Source: CAYPHA01 sp964410215
GTDB lineage: Bacteria > Calditrichota > Calditrichia > Calditrichales > CAYPHA01
DNA: 26,831 nucleotides
Direction of reading: 5' to 3'
Assembly (NCBI GenBank): GCA_964410215.1
Contig: CAYPHA010000067.1
Span: 1-26,831 of the forward strand
This document shows positions 17,027 to 25,223 of this stretch, in pieces (within the stretch, counting starts at the first letter, position 1; every line of letters begins with the position of its first letter). The notes beneath the pieces were generated by a model. The model was not told the DNA's origin and made no database searches. It worked only from the letters and a program-made list of their open reading frames with translations. The translations under genes were made by a program, and so were the position numbers.

Positions 17027-17455
17027 TTAAACCAGTTTACCGATAATAAATCCGATAACGATACCCGTGAGAAGCACGACGGTCAGGATACGATAGTTGA
17101 CCACTTCTTTGGTATATCCTCTTTTTATGGCGACAATGGAGACGAAGTAACCGAGGGCATTGATGAGCCAGAAAAAAGGAAGGGCCAGAATTTTTGCCAC
17201 GAAGGGGCCGACAACAGGCACCAGGCCGATAATATTGATCAGACCGATAAAAGCCTGTGAGATGATACCGAAAATCACCACGGCACCACCGATTACCGTT
17301 TTATCTACATTGTAATAAAAGGCAACAATTACAAACGTTACAATGAGCACCCAGGTCAGGATGGTTTTCCAGAATGCTTTAAAAAAGATTCTGAACGTAA
17401 GCGTGTAGTGCCTGATTTGCTCAATATTTTTCTGGATAGGCCGATCTTCAGACAT
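17027..17455 (-). CDS. Small four-helix membrane protein, unknown function
   Basis: 142 residues. After a charged head (MSEDRPIQKNIEQIRHYTL) there are about four hydrophobic helices: residues about 31-49 (TILTWVLIVTFVIVAFYY), 55-78, 80-105 and 122-141. The third carries IGLVPVVGPFVAKILALPF, rich in glycine and proline and similar in feel to re-entrant loops. I do not recognise a family. Its ATG overlaps the uppS stop by 8 nt (ATGTCTGA), and folC starts eight bases after its end, so it is translated together with both. The context near undecaprenyl-phosphate synthesis suggests, but does not show, an envelope role. Confidence 0.8.
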   Translation of the reverse strand: MSEDRPIQKNIEQIRHYTLTFRIFFKAFWKTILTWVLIVTFVIVAFYYNVDKTVIGGAVVIFGIISQAFIGLINIIGLVPVVGPFVAKILALPFFWLINALGYFVSIVAIKRGYTKEVVNYRILTVVLLTGIVIGFIIGKLV

Positions 17456-18242
17456 TTTCTAAAACGGTGTCCGCCTGAACCTGTTCGCTGATCATACCAA
17501 AACGACGTTCCCTGTTCAAAAAATTCCAGATAGCATGCATCAGATGTTGCTTTCTGAAATCGGGCCAGGCGGTTTGTGTAACATATATTTCAGAATAAGC
17601 GATTTGCCATAACATGAAATTGCTGACACGAAATTCCCCTCCGGTGCGTATAACAAGATCCGGATCCTGCTGACCGGCTGTATCCAGTGAACCGGCCAGG
17701 GTCCGGCAGTCGATATCATCCGGATTGAGCGTACCATTTGAAACCTTCCTGGCAAGGCGTTTTACCGCGTCCACTATTTCCTGCCGCCCGCCATAACTGA
17801 GTGCCACATTGAGAATCAGACCGGTATTGTTCCTGGTTTTTTCGACTGCCGATCGGACACTTTTTCGTGTTACATCAGGCAGCTTATCGAGCCGGCCTAT
17901 AGCACGAATAACCACGTTGTTTTTTGCAAGACGTTTGATTTTACGATTGATTGTAGATACGAGCAGCTGCATCAGGGCATTTACTTCCCAGGCAGGACGC
18001 TGCCAGTTTTCTTCCGAAAATGCGTAGATAGTTAATGCTTCTACACCGAGTTCGGCGCATCCTTCAACGACTTCCTCAACCGATTCAACCCCCTCATGGT
18101 GTCCGGCTGTCCGGGGGAGTCCGCGTTTCTTGGCCCACCGGCCGTTACCATCCATAATGATGGCAATGTGCCTGGGCAATTCAGGATGATCTTTGAGCTC
18201 ATCTAAATTTGGAAGGAATTCTTTGAATGCCTCGTTATTCAC
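17448..18242 (-). CDS. uppS: Isoprenyl transferase (undecaprenyl diphosphate synthase)
   Basis: 264 residues from a GTG start. A cis-prenyltransferase that condenses isopentenyl diphosphate onto farnesyl diphosphate to make the C55 carrier for cell-wall synthesis. Signatures: IAIIMDGNGRWAKKRG with catalytic D31, LTIYAFSEENWQRP, LVIRTGGEFRVSNFMLWQIAYSE (usually RTSGExRxSNF; here RTGGE), and TAWPDF near the C-terminus. The frame stays open to a TTG at 18260, but AGGGGA at 18249-18254, six bases before GTG at 18242, favours the shorter form. First gene of an operon with the membrane protein and folC. A cdsA gene often follows uppS but is absent here. Confidence 0.95.
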   Translation of the reverse strand: MNNEAFKEFLPNLDELKDHPELPRHIAIIMDGNGRWAKKRGLPRTAGHHEGVESVEEVVEGCAELGVEALTIYAFSEENWQRPAWEVNALMQLLVSTINRKIKRLAKNNVVIRAIGRLDKLPDVTRKSVRSAVEKTRNNTGLILNVALSYGGRQEIVDAVKRLARKVSNGTLNPDDIDCRTLAGSLDTAGQQDPDLVIRTGGEFRVSNFMLWQIAYSEIYVTQTAWPDFRKQHLMHAIWNFLNRERRFGMISEQVQADTVLENV

Positions 18243-18284
18243 CCCTGTTCCCCTGTTCAAGTAATCATATAAAAAGAGCTCAAT

Positions 18285-18312
18285 AATTTAAAGCCAATTC
18301 GCTAAAAGTCAA
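18285..18312 (-). promoter_or_regulatory. Possible promoter for uppS
   Basis: Minus-strand TTGACT (18307-18312) and TAAATT (18285-18290) with a 16-base spacer, about 45 bases before the chosen GTG start. The -35 matches five of six and the -10 four of six. Confidence 0.45.
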
Positions 18313-18460
18313 TAGGAGCCCTGCGCGGGAACGGTATCCCTATATATACTCCGATCGGTTATACAATAATGTCAAGATTCAACCGGTATATTTTATTTTT
18401 TCTCTTCTTTATAATGATATAGGTCACGATGGAGATATGCACAAATTTGTACCATATTCA

Positions 18461-18469
18461 TGTTACAAT
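18461..18469 (+). promoter_or_regulatory. Possible extended -10 promoter for the giant secreted protein
   Basis: TG-t-TACAAT matches an extended -10 element, with five of six in the hexamer. It lies about 77 bases before the ATG at 18546. No good -35 is present. The remainder of the divergent gap (18243-18545) is AT-rich and holds no recognisable RNA gene. Confidence 0.3.
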
Positions 18470-18535
18470 ACAGGTTCCGGCAATCTTTAGCTTTTATTCT
18501 GCAGCGAAGTATTAATAAGTCATTTATTATATCAT

Positions 18536-18541
18536 GGAGGG
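18536..18541 (+). promoter_or_regulatory. Shine-Dalgarno that decides the giant gene start
   Basis: GGAGGG lies four bases before the ATG at 18546. The upstream in-frame ATG at 18534 overlaps this site and would place four extra residues ahead of a normal signal peptide. Confidence 0.7.
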
Positions 18542-18545
18542 TATA

Positions 18546-21500
18546 ATGAAAATCCAAACCATTACAAAAACATTCATCAGTTTACTCTTTCTGCTTCAGT
18601 CGGCCTATGCGGATACATGGACTGAAAGCACAATCAGCACGAATACCACATTTACACGCAATAATGGAACAGGTGACGGTGTGTGGATCATTGACCTGGA
18701 AAACGATTCCCTCGAGATCGAAACAGGTGTGACCCTGACCATCGAGCCCGGTGTCACCGTCCTCTTCCATGATGACATCCGCATGCTGGTATACGGAACG
18801 CTTCTGGCCGAGGGTACGGAAACAGATTCTGTTCTCTTTACACTGAATACGGCAACCGGCAGTGCAACGGAATGGGGTGGGATTAAATTAATGTCGCACT
18901 CCGGTGATCACCGCATTTCGTATTGCCGTATTGAGTACGGTGACGCTGATTTTTCAGGGCCGTGGGTCGGTGAATACGGAACCAATGGCGGCGGCATCTT
19001 TGTCGGTGATACGGTATCCAATACCGAGATCACTCATAACCTGATCTGGAAAAACAGGGCGACCACCGGTGGCGGAGGGATTTTCTGCTTCGGCGAAAAC
19101 CAGCCGCTTATTGAATATAATATTATACGTGATAACAGCGCTGCCCAGGTAGCCGGTGGGATCGGCGTTCGCGGCTCCGCCTCCAGTGAAACAAGTAAAC
19201 CCAGGATCCAGAATAATTTCATTATGGGCAACACGGCAGATGGCATAGCCGGTGGCGGTATCGGTTTGTACGCCAATACAACGGCCGAAATCTATAATAA
19301 CCTGATCTACAATAACCGCTCCCAAAACGGGAAAGGCGGCGGCGTTGCTGCCATATTCTCAGGAAGTTCCGCTATCCTGAAAAATAATGTGATCCGGGGT
19401 AATTCTGCGGATACGGATCCCCAGGTCAGCGGCTCACTTTCGCTGACGTATTCGAATATCGAGGATGGTTTTTCCGGTGAAGGAAATATCAGCACAGATC
19501 CGGAATTTACAGATCCGGCAAATAGTGATTTTCATTTTGAAGCGACGTCATCCCTTGTCGACGGCGGTGACAATACAGATGCGCCGGCTTTTGACTATGA
19601 AGGCACCCCGCGTCCCTTTGACGGTGACCGCGACGATGTGGCTACAGTGGATATCGGCCCATACGAATATGTGAATACGGCTCCCGGGATCACGTCAACT
19701 CCCTTCACCGATGCTACGGAAGATCAGGCGTATACATACCAGGTCACCGCCGATGATCCCGACGCGGGAGAGGAATTGACGTTCAGCCTGGTCACGGCTC
19801 CTGACTTCTTATCCATTGATCCGTCCACCGGTGAAATAAGCGGAACACCACTTACAGATGACGATGCGGGGACCCATTCCATCACCGTCCGCGTGGCGGA
19901 TTTGAACGATGCAGCCGATACACAGGATTATTCCCTCGATGTAACCGCTGTAAACGACACACCGGTAATTACAGACATACCCGGACAAACCATCGAAGAA
20001 GGGGAAACATTTTCCACTATCGATTTGAACGGCTATGGCAGCGATGAAGAAACTTCCAGCGAAGAGCTGCAGTGGTCTTACAACGGCAATCTCGAACTCG
20101 CCGTCGATATCGATGCCGGTAATATCGCAACTATTTCCATACCAAATACAGATTGGTATGGTTCGGAAACCATTACGTTTACGGTGGAAGATGCGCAGGG
20201 AGAATCTGCCGGTGATGCCGCTGTATTTACAGTAACAAACATCAATGATGCCCCGGTTGTGAGTAATGTACCGGGTGAAACCATCGCAGAAGGGGGAACA
20301 TTCGTAACCATCAATCTGGATGATTATGTCACGGATATCGACAATGCCATTGCCGAAATGACCTGGACCGTGAGCGGTGAGACCAACCTGTCCGTCACCA
20401 TTGACGATAACAGGATAGCAACCGTCACGGTACCCGATGAGGATTGGAGCGGTACGGAAATTCTTACATTTACGGCAACCGACCCGGGCAATCTGGCAGA
20501 CAGTGACACGGCCATTTTTACGGTTACGCCGGTTAATGACGCGCCGGTTGTCAGCGGCATCGAGGACCAGACCATCGATGAAGGTGACAGCTTTCTATCG
20601 ATAAATCTGAATAATTTTGTCAGCGATGTGGACAATTCGGTTGAAGAAATGGAATGGAGCTATAGCGGCAATACGGAATTGACGGTGACTATATCCGGTG
20701 ACGATATCGCTACGATTGGTATACCGGATGCGGACTGGTTCGGCAGTGAAGCGATCACATTTACGGCGACCGATCCGGGAGAGCTATCCGGTTCGGATGA
20801 AGTGGTCTTTACCGTTACCAATATTAACGACGCTCCGGTGGTCGGCAACGTCCCCGGTGAAACCGTGGCTGAAGGGACCCCCTTTGCCACCATCAGCCTC
20901 GATGATTTCGTCACCGATATGGATAACACCGTCGATCAGATGACCTGGGGTAGCAGCGGTGGAACCAACCTGTCCGTATCCATCGATGCAAACAACATTG
21001 CTACCGTCACACCGCTGGATGAAGACTGGAACGGTACGGAAATACTGACTTTTACCGCGACGGATCCGGGTGGATTATCCGACAGCGATACCGCCCATTT
21101 CACGGTTACACCCGTCAATGACGCCCCGGTTATGAGCGGCATCGAAGACCAGACCATTGATGAGGGCAGTACGTTTTCGACCGTCGATCTCAGCCAGTTC
21201 ACGACCGACGTGGACAATGACGATGCCGAACTCTCCTGGGGTTACAGCGGCAATACCGAACTGACGGTTGACATTAACGAAAACGGGGTGGCAACTATTA
21301 CGGTCCCCGATGCAGACTGGTTCGGCAGCGAGACCATCACTTTTACCGCCACCGATCCCGGTGAACTGTCCGGTTCGGATGAAATGGTCTTTACCGTTAC
21401 CAATATTAACGACGCTCCGGTGGTCGGCAACGTCCCCGGTGAAACCGTGGCTGAAGGGACGCCCTTTGCCACCATCAACCTCGGTGATTTTGTCACGGAT

Positions 21501-24035
21501 ATCGACAACACCGACGATCAGATAACCTGGACGACCAGCGGAGAAACCAATCTGACCGTATCCATTGGTGAAAACAATACGGCCACCATCACTCCGATGG
21601 ATGAGAACTGGAACGGTACGGAGATTATCACGTTTACCGCTGCGGATCCGGGAGGATTATCCGGCAGCGATACGGCCCACTTCACCGTAACGCCCGTGAA
21701 TGATGCGCCGGTTATGAGTGGAATCGAAGATCAGACCATCGATGAGGGAAGTTCCTTCGCTACCATTGATTTAAAAGAATACACAACGGATGTGGATAAT
21801 GATCATAGTGAACTCTCCTGGGGCTACAGCGGCAATACCGAACTGACGATTGATATCGATGAAAACGGCGTGGTTAGCGTAACCGTTCCATCAGAAGACT
21901 GGCTGGGCAGTGAAGCGATTACGTTCACGGCCACAGATCCCGGGGAGCTTTCTGATTCCGATGAAGTGGTATTCACCGTGACAAATATTAATGATGCCCC
22001 GGTTGTAGGAAATGTACCCGGAGAAACCGTGGCCGAAGGTAATGCTTTTGCGACCATCAATCTCGACGATTTTGTAGAGGATGTCGACAACGCCATCGAT
22101 GAGATGAACTGGTCGGCCAGCGGCGAAGCCAATCTTACCGTCTCCATTGATGAAAACAGGGTGGCCACCATTACGGCGCTAGATGAAGACTGGAACGGCA
22201 CGGAGATTATTACTTTTACAGCCGCCGATCCGGAGGGTTTATCCGACAGCGATACCGCCCTGTTCCGGGTTACACCGGTCAATGATGCTCCGGTTGTAAG
22301 CGGCATCGCGGATCAGTCCATCAATGAAGGTGAAAGCTTTGAACCCATCGACCTGAAGTTGTCTGTAACCGATGTGGACAATGAGGTAACTGAACTAACC
22401 TGGAGTACGGACGGGGAAAGTCAACTCTCGGTAATGATAGATGAAAACGATATCGCTACTATCACCATACCGGATGTCGAATGGTACGGAAGCGATACGA
22501 TTATCTTCACAGCCACGGATGCGGGCGGTTTAAGCGACAGCGATACCGCCGTGTTTACCGTTGATGCTGTCAACGATCCGCCGGTCGTGAGCGGCATCAT
22601 GGACCAGGAAATCGATGAAGGCACTCTTTTTGCGCAGATTAACCTCGATGATATGGTTTCCGACGTTGATAATAACGCAGACGAAATGAGCTGGTCCCTG
22701 ATAGACAATACGGACCTTTCCCTCTCAATCGATTCCAACAGGGTTGCCACGATTGTTATACCGGATTCGAACTGGTTCGGCAGTGAATCGCTTGTATTTA
22801 TGGCCACCGATCCGGGCGGTCTAACCGACACCGATACAGCAGTGTTCACCGTTCTTAATGTGAATGATGCTCCGGTTATCGAAGAATTTACCCTTCTTTC
22901 CATCCAGGAAGGTGAGCATTTTGGACCTTTAGCACTCGATGACGTTGTCGAAGATGTCGATAATGCCGATGCGGAGCTCGTCTGGATTTATGACGGCAAC
23001 GAAAGCCTGTCTGTCTCGATTGATGAAAACCGCGTAGCTACCATTACACCCCCTGGTGAAAACTGGTTTGGAAGTGAAGTCATTCAGTTTATGGTTTCCG
23101 ATCCGGGCGGCCTGAGGGACAGCATCGACCTGCAGTTTACAATTGTTCCGGTAAATGATGCGCCGGCGTTCACGGCCGACCTGCCGTCACTGCGTTTTTC
23201 TGAAGATGATTCCCTGCACTATGATCCCGTAAACTGGCGGGCCTTCGCGGAAGATGCCGATCATCCGGACAGCCTTCTGGTATTTGATGTCATACGCAGC
23301 AACGTTATTGAAGTGAAGTATGTTAACGATATGTTCCGGTTCAGGGCGCCGGCGGACTGGTTCGGCCGGGACACGCTTGGAGTGGCCGTATCGGATGGCG
23401 AGCTTTCGGATACCACACACTTTTTCATTGACGTGGCATCCGTAAACGACGCACCGGTTCTGCACGAACTGCCCGACTCCATTGTGTTCTATAATGATAC
23501 ATCGTATGTCATGCTGCTGGATGAATTTGTGGAGGATGTTGACCATCCGGATGCGACCTTAAACTGGTCTTTCGACACGACAAACGACTCGCTGGTTGCA
23601 ACCTATGATGCCGGCAATCGTTCGCTGAGGCTCAGCGCACCCGGATTTACCGGGACCGTTGACCTGCACCTGACCGTTTCGGATGACAGCCTGGCAAGCG
23701 CTATGGATACCTTGAAAGTCGTGGTCGATCGGATAACGGCTATCGAAGATGATCTCTATTCGGGGATTCCGGTGACATTCGATATGCATCAGAATTATCC
23801 GAATCCGTTCAATCCGGTCACCAACATCCGCTATGCGCTGCCAAAGACATCGGATGTGGTTCTTGAAGTGTACAATGTGCTCGGACAGCGAGTTGCCACC
23901 CTCGTGAACGCATCCAAGCCGGCTGGATACCATGTGGCGCAGTTTGATGCGGGCCGGATGTCGAGCGGCGTGTATTTCTACCGGATCAGCGCCGTTGAAT
24001 TTAACAAAGTGATGAAGATGATAATCATGAAGTAG
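18546..24035 (+). CDS. Giant secreted protein: beta-helix, Ig-like domain, 13 tandem-95-type repeats, T9SS type-A sorting domain
   Basis: 1829 residues. The signal peptide MKIQTITKTFISLLFLLQSAYA is followed by a right-handed parallel beta-helix (about 30-330), with GGGIF/GGGIGLY turns and NNLIYNNRS-like rungs. One putative Ig-like domain (about 385-469) carries ATEDQAYTYQVTADDPD and DPSTGEISGTP. Residues 470-1730 are thirteen cadherin-like repeats of the tandem-95 type, each exactly 97 residues, beginning NDAPV and containing DVDN-type calcium-binding motifs and WFGSE(T/A)ITFTATDPG. The last 99 residues are a T9SS type-A sorting domain (QNYPNPFNPVTNIRYALP ... GVYFYRI). It should be exported by Sec, then T9SS, and displayed or released as a long calcium-stiffened stalk. 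Beta-helices often bind or cleave polysaccharide, so an adhesin or glycan-active role is plausible. No catalytic residues could be assigned. No partner gene is adjacent. Confidence 0.92.
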   Translation: MKIQTITKTFISLLFLLQSAYADTWTESTISTNTTFTRNNGTGDGVWIIDLENDSLEIETGVTLTIEPGVTVLFHDDIRMLVYGTLLAEGTETDSVLFTLNTATGSATEWGGIKLMSHSGDHRISYCRIEYGDADFSGPWVGEYGTNGGGIFVGDTVSNTEITHNLIWKNRATTGGGGIFCFGENQPLIEYNIIRDNSAAQVAGGIGVRGSASSETSKPRIQNNFIMGNTADGIAGGGIGLYANTTAEIYNNLIYNNRSQNGKGGGVAAIFSGSSAILKNNVIRGNSADTDPQVSGSLSLTYSNIEDGFSGEGNISTDPEFTDPANSDFHFEATSSLVDGGDNTDAPAFDYEGTPRPFDGDRDDVATVDIGPYEYVNTAPGITSTPFTDATEDQAYTYQVTADDPDAGEELTFSLVTAPDFLSIDPSTGEISGTPLTDDDAGTHSITVRVADLNDAADTQDYSLDVTAVNDTPVITDIPGQTIEEGETFSTIDLNGYGSDEETSSEELQWSYNGNLELAVDIDAGNIATISIPNTDWYGSETITFTVEDAQGESAGDAAVFTVTNINDAPVVSNVPGETIAEGGTFVTINLDDYVTDIDNAIAEMTWTVSGETNLSVTIDDNRIATVTVPDEDWSGTEILTFTATDPGNLADSDTAIFTVTPVNDAPVVSGIEDQTIDEGDSFLSINLNNFVSDVDNSVEEMEWSYSGNTELTVTISGDDIATIGIPDADWFGSEAITFTATDPGELSGSDEVVFTVTNINDAPVVGNVPGETVAEGTPFATISLDDFVTDMDNTVDQMTWGSSGGTNLSVSIDANNIATVTPLDEDWNGTEILTFTATDPGGLSDSDTAHFTVTPVNDAPVMSGIEDQTIDEGSTFSTVDLSQFTTDVDNDDAELSWGYSGNTELTVDINENGVATITVPDADWFGSETITFTATDPGELSGSDEMVFTVTNINDAPVVGNVPGETVAEGTPFATINLGDFVTDIDNTDDQITWTTSGETNLTVSIGENNTATITPMDENWNGTEIITFTAADPGGLSGSDTAHFTVTPVNDAPVMSGIEDQTIDEGSSFATIDLKEYTTDVDNDHSELSWGYSGNTELTIDIDENGVVSVTVPSEDWLGSEAITFTATDPGELSDSDEVVFTVTNINDAPVVGNVPGETVAEGNAFATINLDDFVEDVDNAIDEMNWSASGEANLTVSIDENRVATITALDEDWNGTEIITFTAADPEGLSDSDTALFRVTPVNDAPVVSGIADQSINEGESFEPIDLKLSVTDVDNEVTELTWSTDGESQLSVMIDENDIATITIPDVEWYGSDTIIFTATDAGGLSDSDTAVFTVDAVNDPPVVSGIMDQEIDEGTLFAQINLDDMVSDVDNNADEMSWSLIDNTDLSLSIDSNRVATIVIPDSNWFGSESLVFMATDPGGLTDTDTAVFTVLNVNDAPVIEEFTLLSIQEGEHFGPLALDDVVEDVDNADAELVWIYDGNESLSVSIDENRVATITPPGENWFGSEVIQFMVSDPGGLRDSIDLQFTIVPVNDAPAFTADLPSLRFSEDDSLHYDPVNWRAFAEDADHPDSLLVFDVIRSNVIEVKYVNDMFRFRAPADWFGRDTLGVAVSDGELSDTTHFFIDVASVNDAPVLHELPDSIVFYNDTSYVMLLDEFVEDVDHPDATLNWSFDTTNDSLVATYDAGNRSLRLSAPGFTGTVDLHLTVSDDSLASAMDTLKVVVDRITAIEDDLYSGIPVTFDMHQNYPNPFNPVTNIRYALPKTSDVVLEVYNVLGQRVATLVNASKPAGYHVAQFDAGRMSSGVYFYRISAVEFNKVMKMIIMK
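20803..20878 (+). repeat. 76-bp exact direct repeat, copy 1 (repeat 3/4 junction)
   Basis: Identical to 21385-21460, exactly 582 bases downstream. The run begins tggtctttacc and ends gctgaagggac. It spans the boundary between repeats 3 and 4, matched by the boundary between 5 and 6. Flanking sequence is similar but not identical. Confidence 0.9.
21385..21460 (+). repeat. 76-bp exact direct repeat, copy 2 (repeat 5/6 junction)
   Basis: Second copy of the run at 20803-20878, offset by 582 bases, which is two 97-residue repeats. Confidence 0.9.
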
Positions 24036-24040
24036 CAACC

Positions 24041-24053
24041 AGGCTATTAGCCT
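24041..24053. other. Compact palindrome after the giant gene
   Basis: AGGCTA-t-TAGCCT, six bases a side with a single central base, six bases after the giant gene stop. Too tight a loop for a classical terminator; it could be a processing or protein-binding site. Confidence 0.4.
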
Positions 24054-24102
24054 GTTGACAGGGATAAATTAAGAATTGGGAATTAGGAATTAACAATATG
24101 TA

Positions 24103-24152
24103 GCCGGTCACTGCGTATTCTGGTTATACCGGGGTGTATCGAAGTGACCGGC
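24103..24152 (+). terminator. Long-loop hairpin and possible terminator after the giant gene
   Basis: GCCGGTCACT (24103-24112) and AGTGACCGGC (24143-24152) form a perfect 10-base GC-rich stem with a 30-base loop that itself contains a small GGT/ACC hairpin. On the plus strand it is followed by a T-rich tract, so it may end transcription of the giant gene. The T-run is not immediate (ATTCTCCATTCATTTTT), which lowers confidence. Confidence 0.45.
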
Positions 24153-24199
24153 CATTCTCCATTCATTTTTCTTTTTTCTATTTTCTTTTTTCTTTTTTC
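24153..24199. repeat. Polypyrimidine tract (CTTTTTT repeats)
   Basis: A nearly pure C/T tract of about 47 bases with repeated cttttttct units. It ends at the stop codon of the minus-strand methyltransferase gene (24200). It could form unusual structure or serve as a bidirectional terminator element. Just upstream (24067-24093) are four AATT-containing units (aattaag, aattggg, aattagg, aattaac). Confidence 0.6.
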
Positions 24200-25222
24200 T
24201 TAAACCTTTCCAAACTCCCTGGCTGCTTCCAGCATAGCCAGATAATTCTCGTAGTTGACATAATGTGGTATACTGTTCCCCGATCCGACACAGTACCCCC
24301 CGTTATAGCCGGCAACTTCAATATTTTTGCGTACCTGTTCACGTACTTCTTCCGTCGTCCCGCGGCAGAGTAAATCCACATCGACATGGCCCATCAGGCA
24401 GAGACGGTCACCGAAACGTTCCTTCACTTCCGCCAGCTCCATCGCCTGGGGTTCGATGGGATGGAGGGCATCCACATGACAATCGATGATATCCTCCATT
24501 ACATCATAGAGGATACCATCACTGTGGTACAAAAATGGCTTGCCATGCGCTTTTGCCAGCTCACCGATTTTTTTCAGCCAGGGGAAAAAGTATCGATGGA
24601 GTACATCCGGTGACATCAGCAGACCGCCTTGGTAGGCGATATCATCACTGTACCAGATGACATCGACGGCGTCTGACTGTGCAAAATATTCAAACATACT
24701 GTACACCAGGTCGCCGATTTTATCGTTTAATGCCGTTATCAGTCCGGGATTGTCAAACAGGGCCAGCGAGAAGGTTTCAAAGCCCATCATCTCCCAGGTC
24801 ATGGTGAAGATGTCACCATACTGCCCGATCACACCCATGCCCCCCGGCAGCAATGCCTTTACCTGCTCGAAACGGGAATAATCAAAATCCGTTTTCTCCG
24901 GGAATTGAAACTGCTCAAAATCATCCATAGAACCGATGATGCCCTTACTTTCGGATGCCCATTGAAAAGAGACATCGCCGCCTTCGGGCTGTGCCGCCTG
25001 GGCTGTTTTTTTCCCCGACGGATCAAAATTGGCGACGGGTTGTAGTTTGATATAATCGTATCCGGCCTTTTCCCAGAAGGCTGCGTCATCTGCCAGGGTA
25101 TTCACCGGTCTTCCCAGCAGGCGTTCTTTAATCGACGGATGGATACCCAGTTCCACATTCGGAATACGATATCCTTTACCCCCTCTGATGGTTTTAATGA
25201 AATTTTCGATATCGGGTTTCAT
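24200..25222 (-). CDS. URO-D superfamily methyltransferase (MtaA/MtbA-like)
   Basis: 340 residues. Uroporphyrinogen decarboxylase-type TIM barrel, the group that includes methylcobamide:coenzyme M methyltransferases and corrinoid-linked demethylases. Seen: GIHPSIKERLLGRPVN near the N-terminus, FLYHSDGILYDVMEDIIDCHVDALHPIEP (about 230-258), LMGHVDVDLLCRG, and GGYCVGSGNSIPHYV near the C-terminus. MtaA-type enzymes bind zinc through HxC and a later Cys. Here H233 and C311 are kept at the right spacing, but the middle ligand is D235 (H-S-D). It is therefore unlikely to be true heme-pathway HemE, and more likely moves methyl groups to or from a corrinoid. It starts one base after the stop of the MetH-activation gene, with AAAGGTG upstream. 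No corrinoid protein gene is in the window. Confidence 0.85.
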   Translation of the reverse strand: MKPDIENFIKTIRGGKGYRIPNVELGIHPSIKERLLGRPVNTLADDAAFWEKAGYDYIKLQPVANFDPSGKKTAQAAQPEGGDVSFQWASESKGIIGSMDDFEQFQFPEKTDFDYSRFEQVKALLPGGMGVIGQYGDIFTMTWEMMGFETFSLALFDNPGLITALNDKIGDLVYSMFEYFAQSDAVDVIWYSDDIAYQGGLLMSPDVLHRYFFPWLKKIGELAKAHGKPFLYHSDGILYDVMEDIIDCHVDALHPIEPQAMELAEVKERFGDRLCLMGHVDVDLLCRGTTEEVREQVRKNIEVAGYNGGYCVGSGNSIPHYVNYENYLAMLEAAREFGKV

Positions 25223-25223
25223 G

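Larger units (their letters stand above)
19953..23735 (+). repeat. Thirteen in-frame 291-bp repeats (97 residues each)
   Basis: Repeat starts fall at 19953, 20244, 20535, 20826, 21117, 21408, 21699, 21990, 22281, 22572, 22863, 23154 and 23445, each 291 bp with no insertion or deletion. Repeats 2, 4, 6 and 8 share VPGETxAEG and end in TPV. Repeats 3, 5 and 7 share GIEDQTIDEG and end in TNI; 9 and 10 are diverged members of this second type. The real unit of duplication is therefore a 582-bp pair. Repeats 12 and 13 are the most diverged. Confidence 0.9.

Noticed and set aside
18341..18375. TTGACA with downstream TATATA on the minus strand as a uppS promoter
   Set aside because: The spacer is about 21-24 bases, too long for sigma70; the pair at 18285-18312 is better spaced.
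21824..22306. Long minus-strand frames opposite the tandem repeats (also 22421-22903 and several shorter ones)
   Set aside because: They recur with the repeat period and are serine- and valine-rich shadows of the DNA repeats, not independent genes.
19953..23735. CRISPR-like periodic repeats
   Set aside because: The 291-bp period is coding, stays in frame, and the copies are diverged protein domains and not identical short repeats with unique spacers.
24200..25222. HemE (true uroporphyrinogen decarboxylase of heme synthesis)
   Set aside because: The protein has the H..C metal-site pattern of corrinoid-linked methyltransferases and is paired with a MetH-activation protein; I could not find the typical HemE N-terminal arginine motif.
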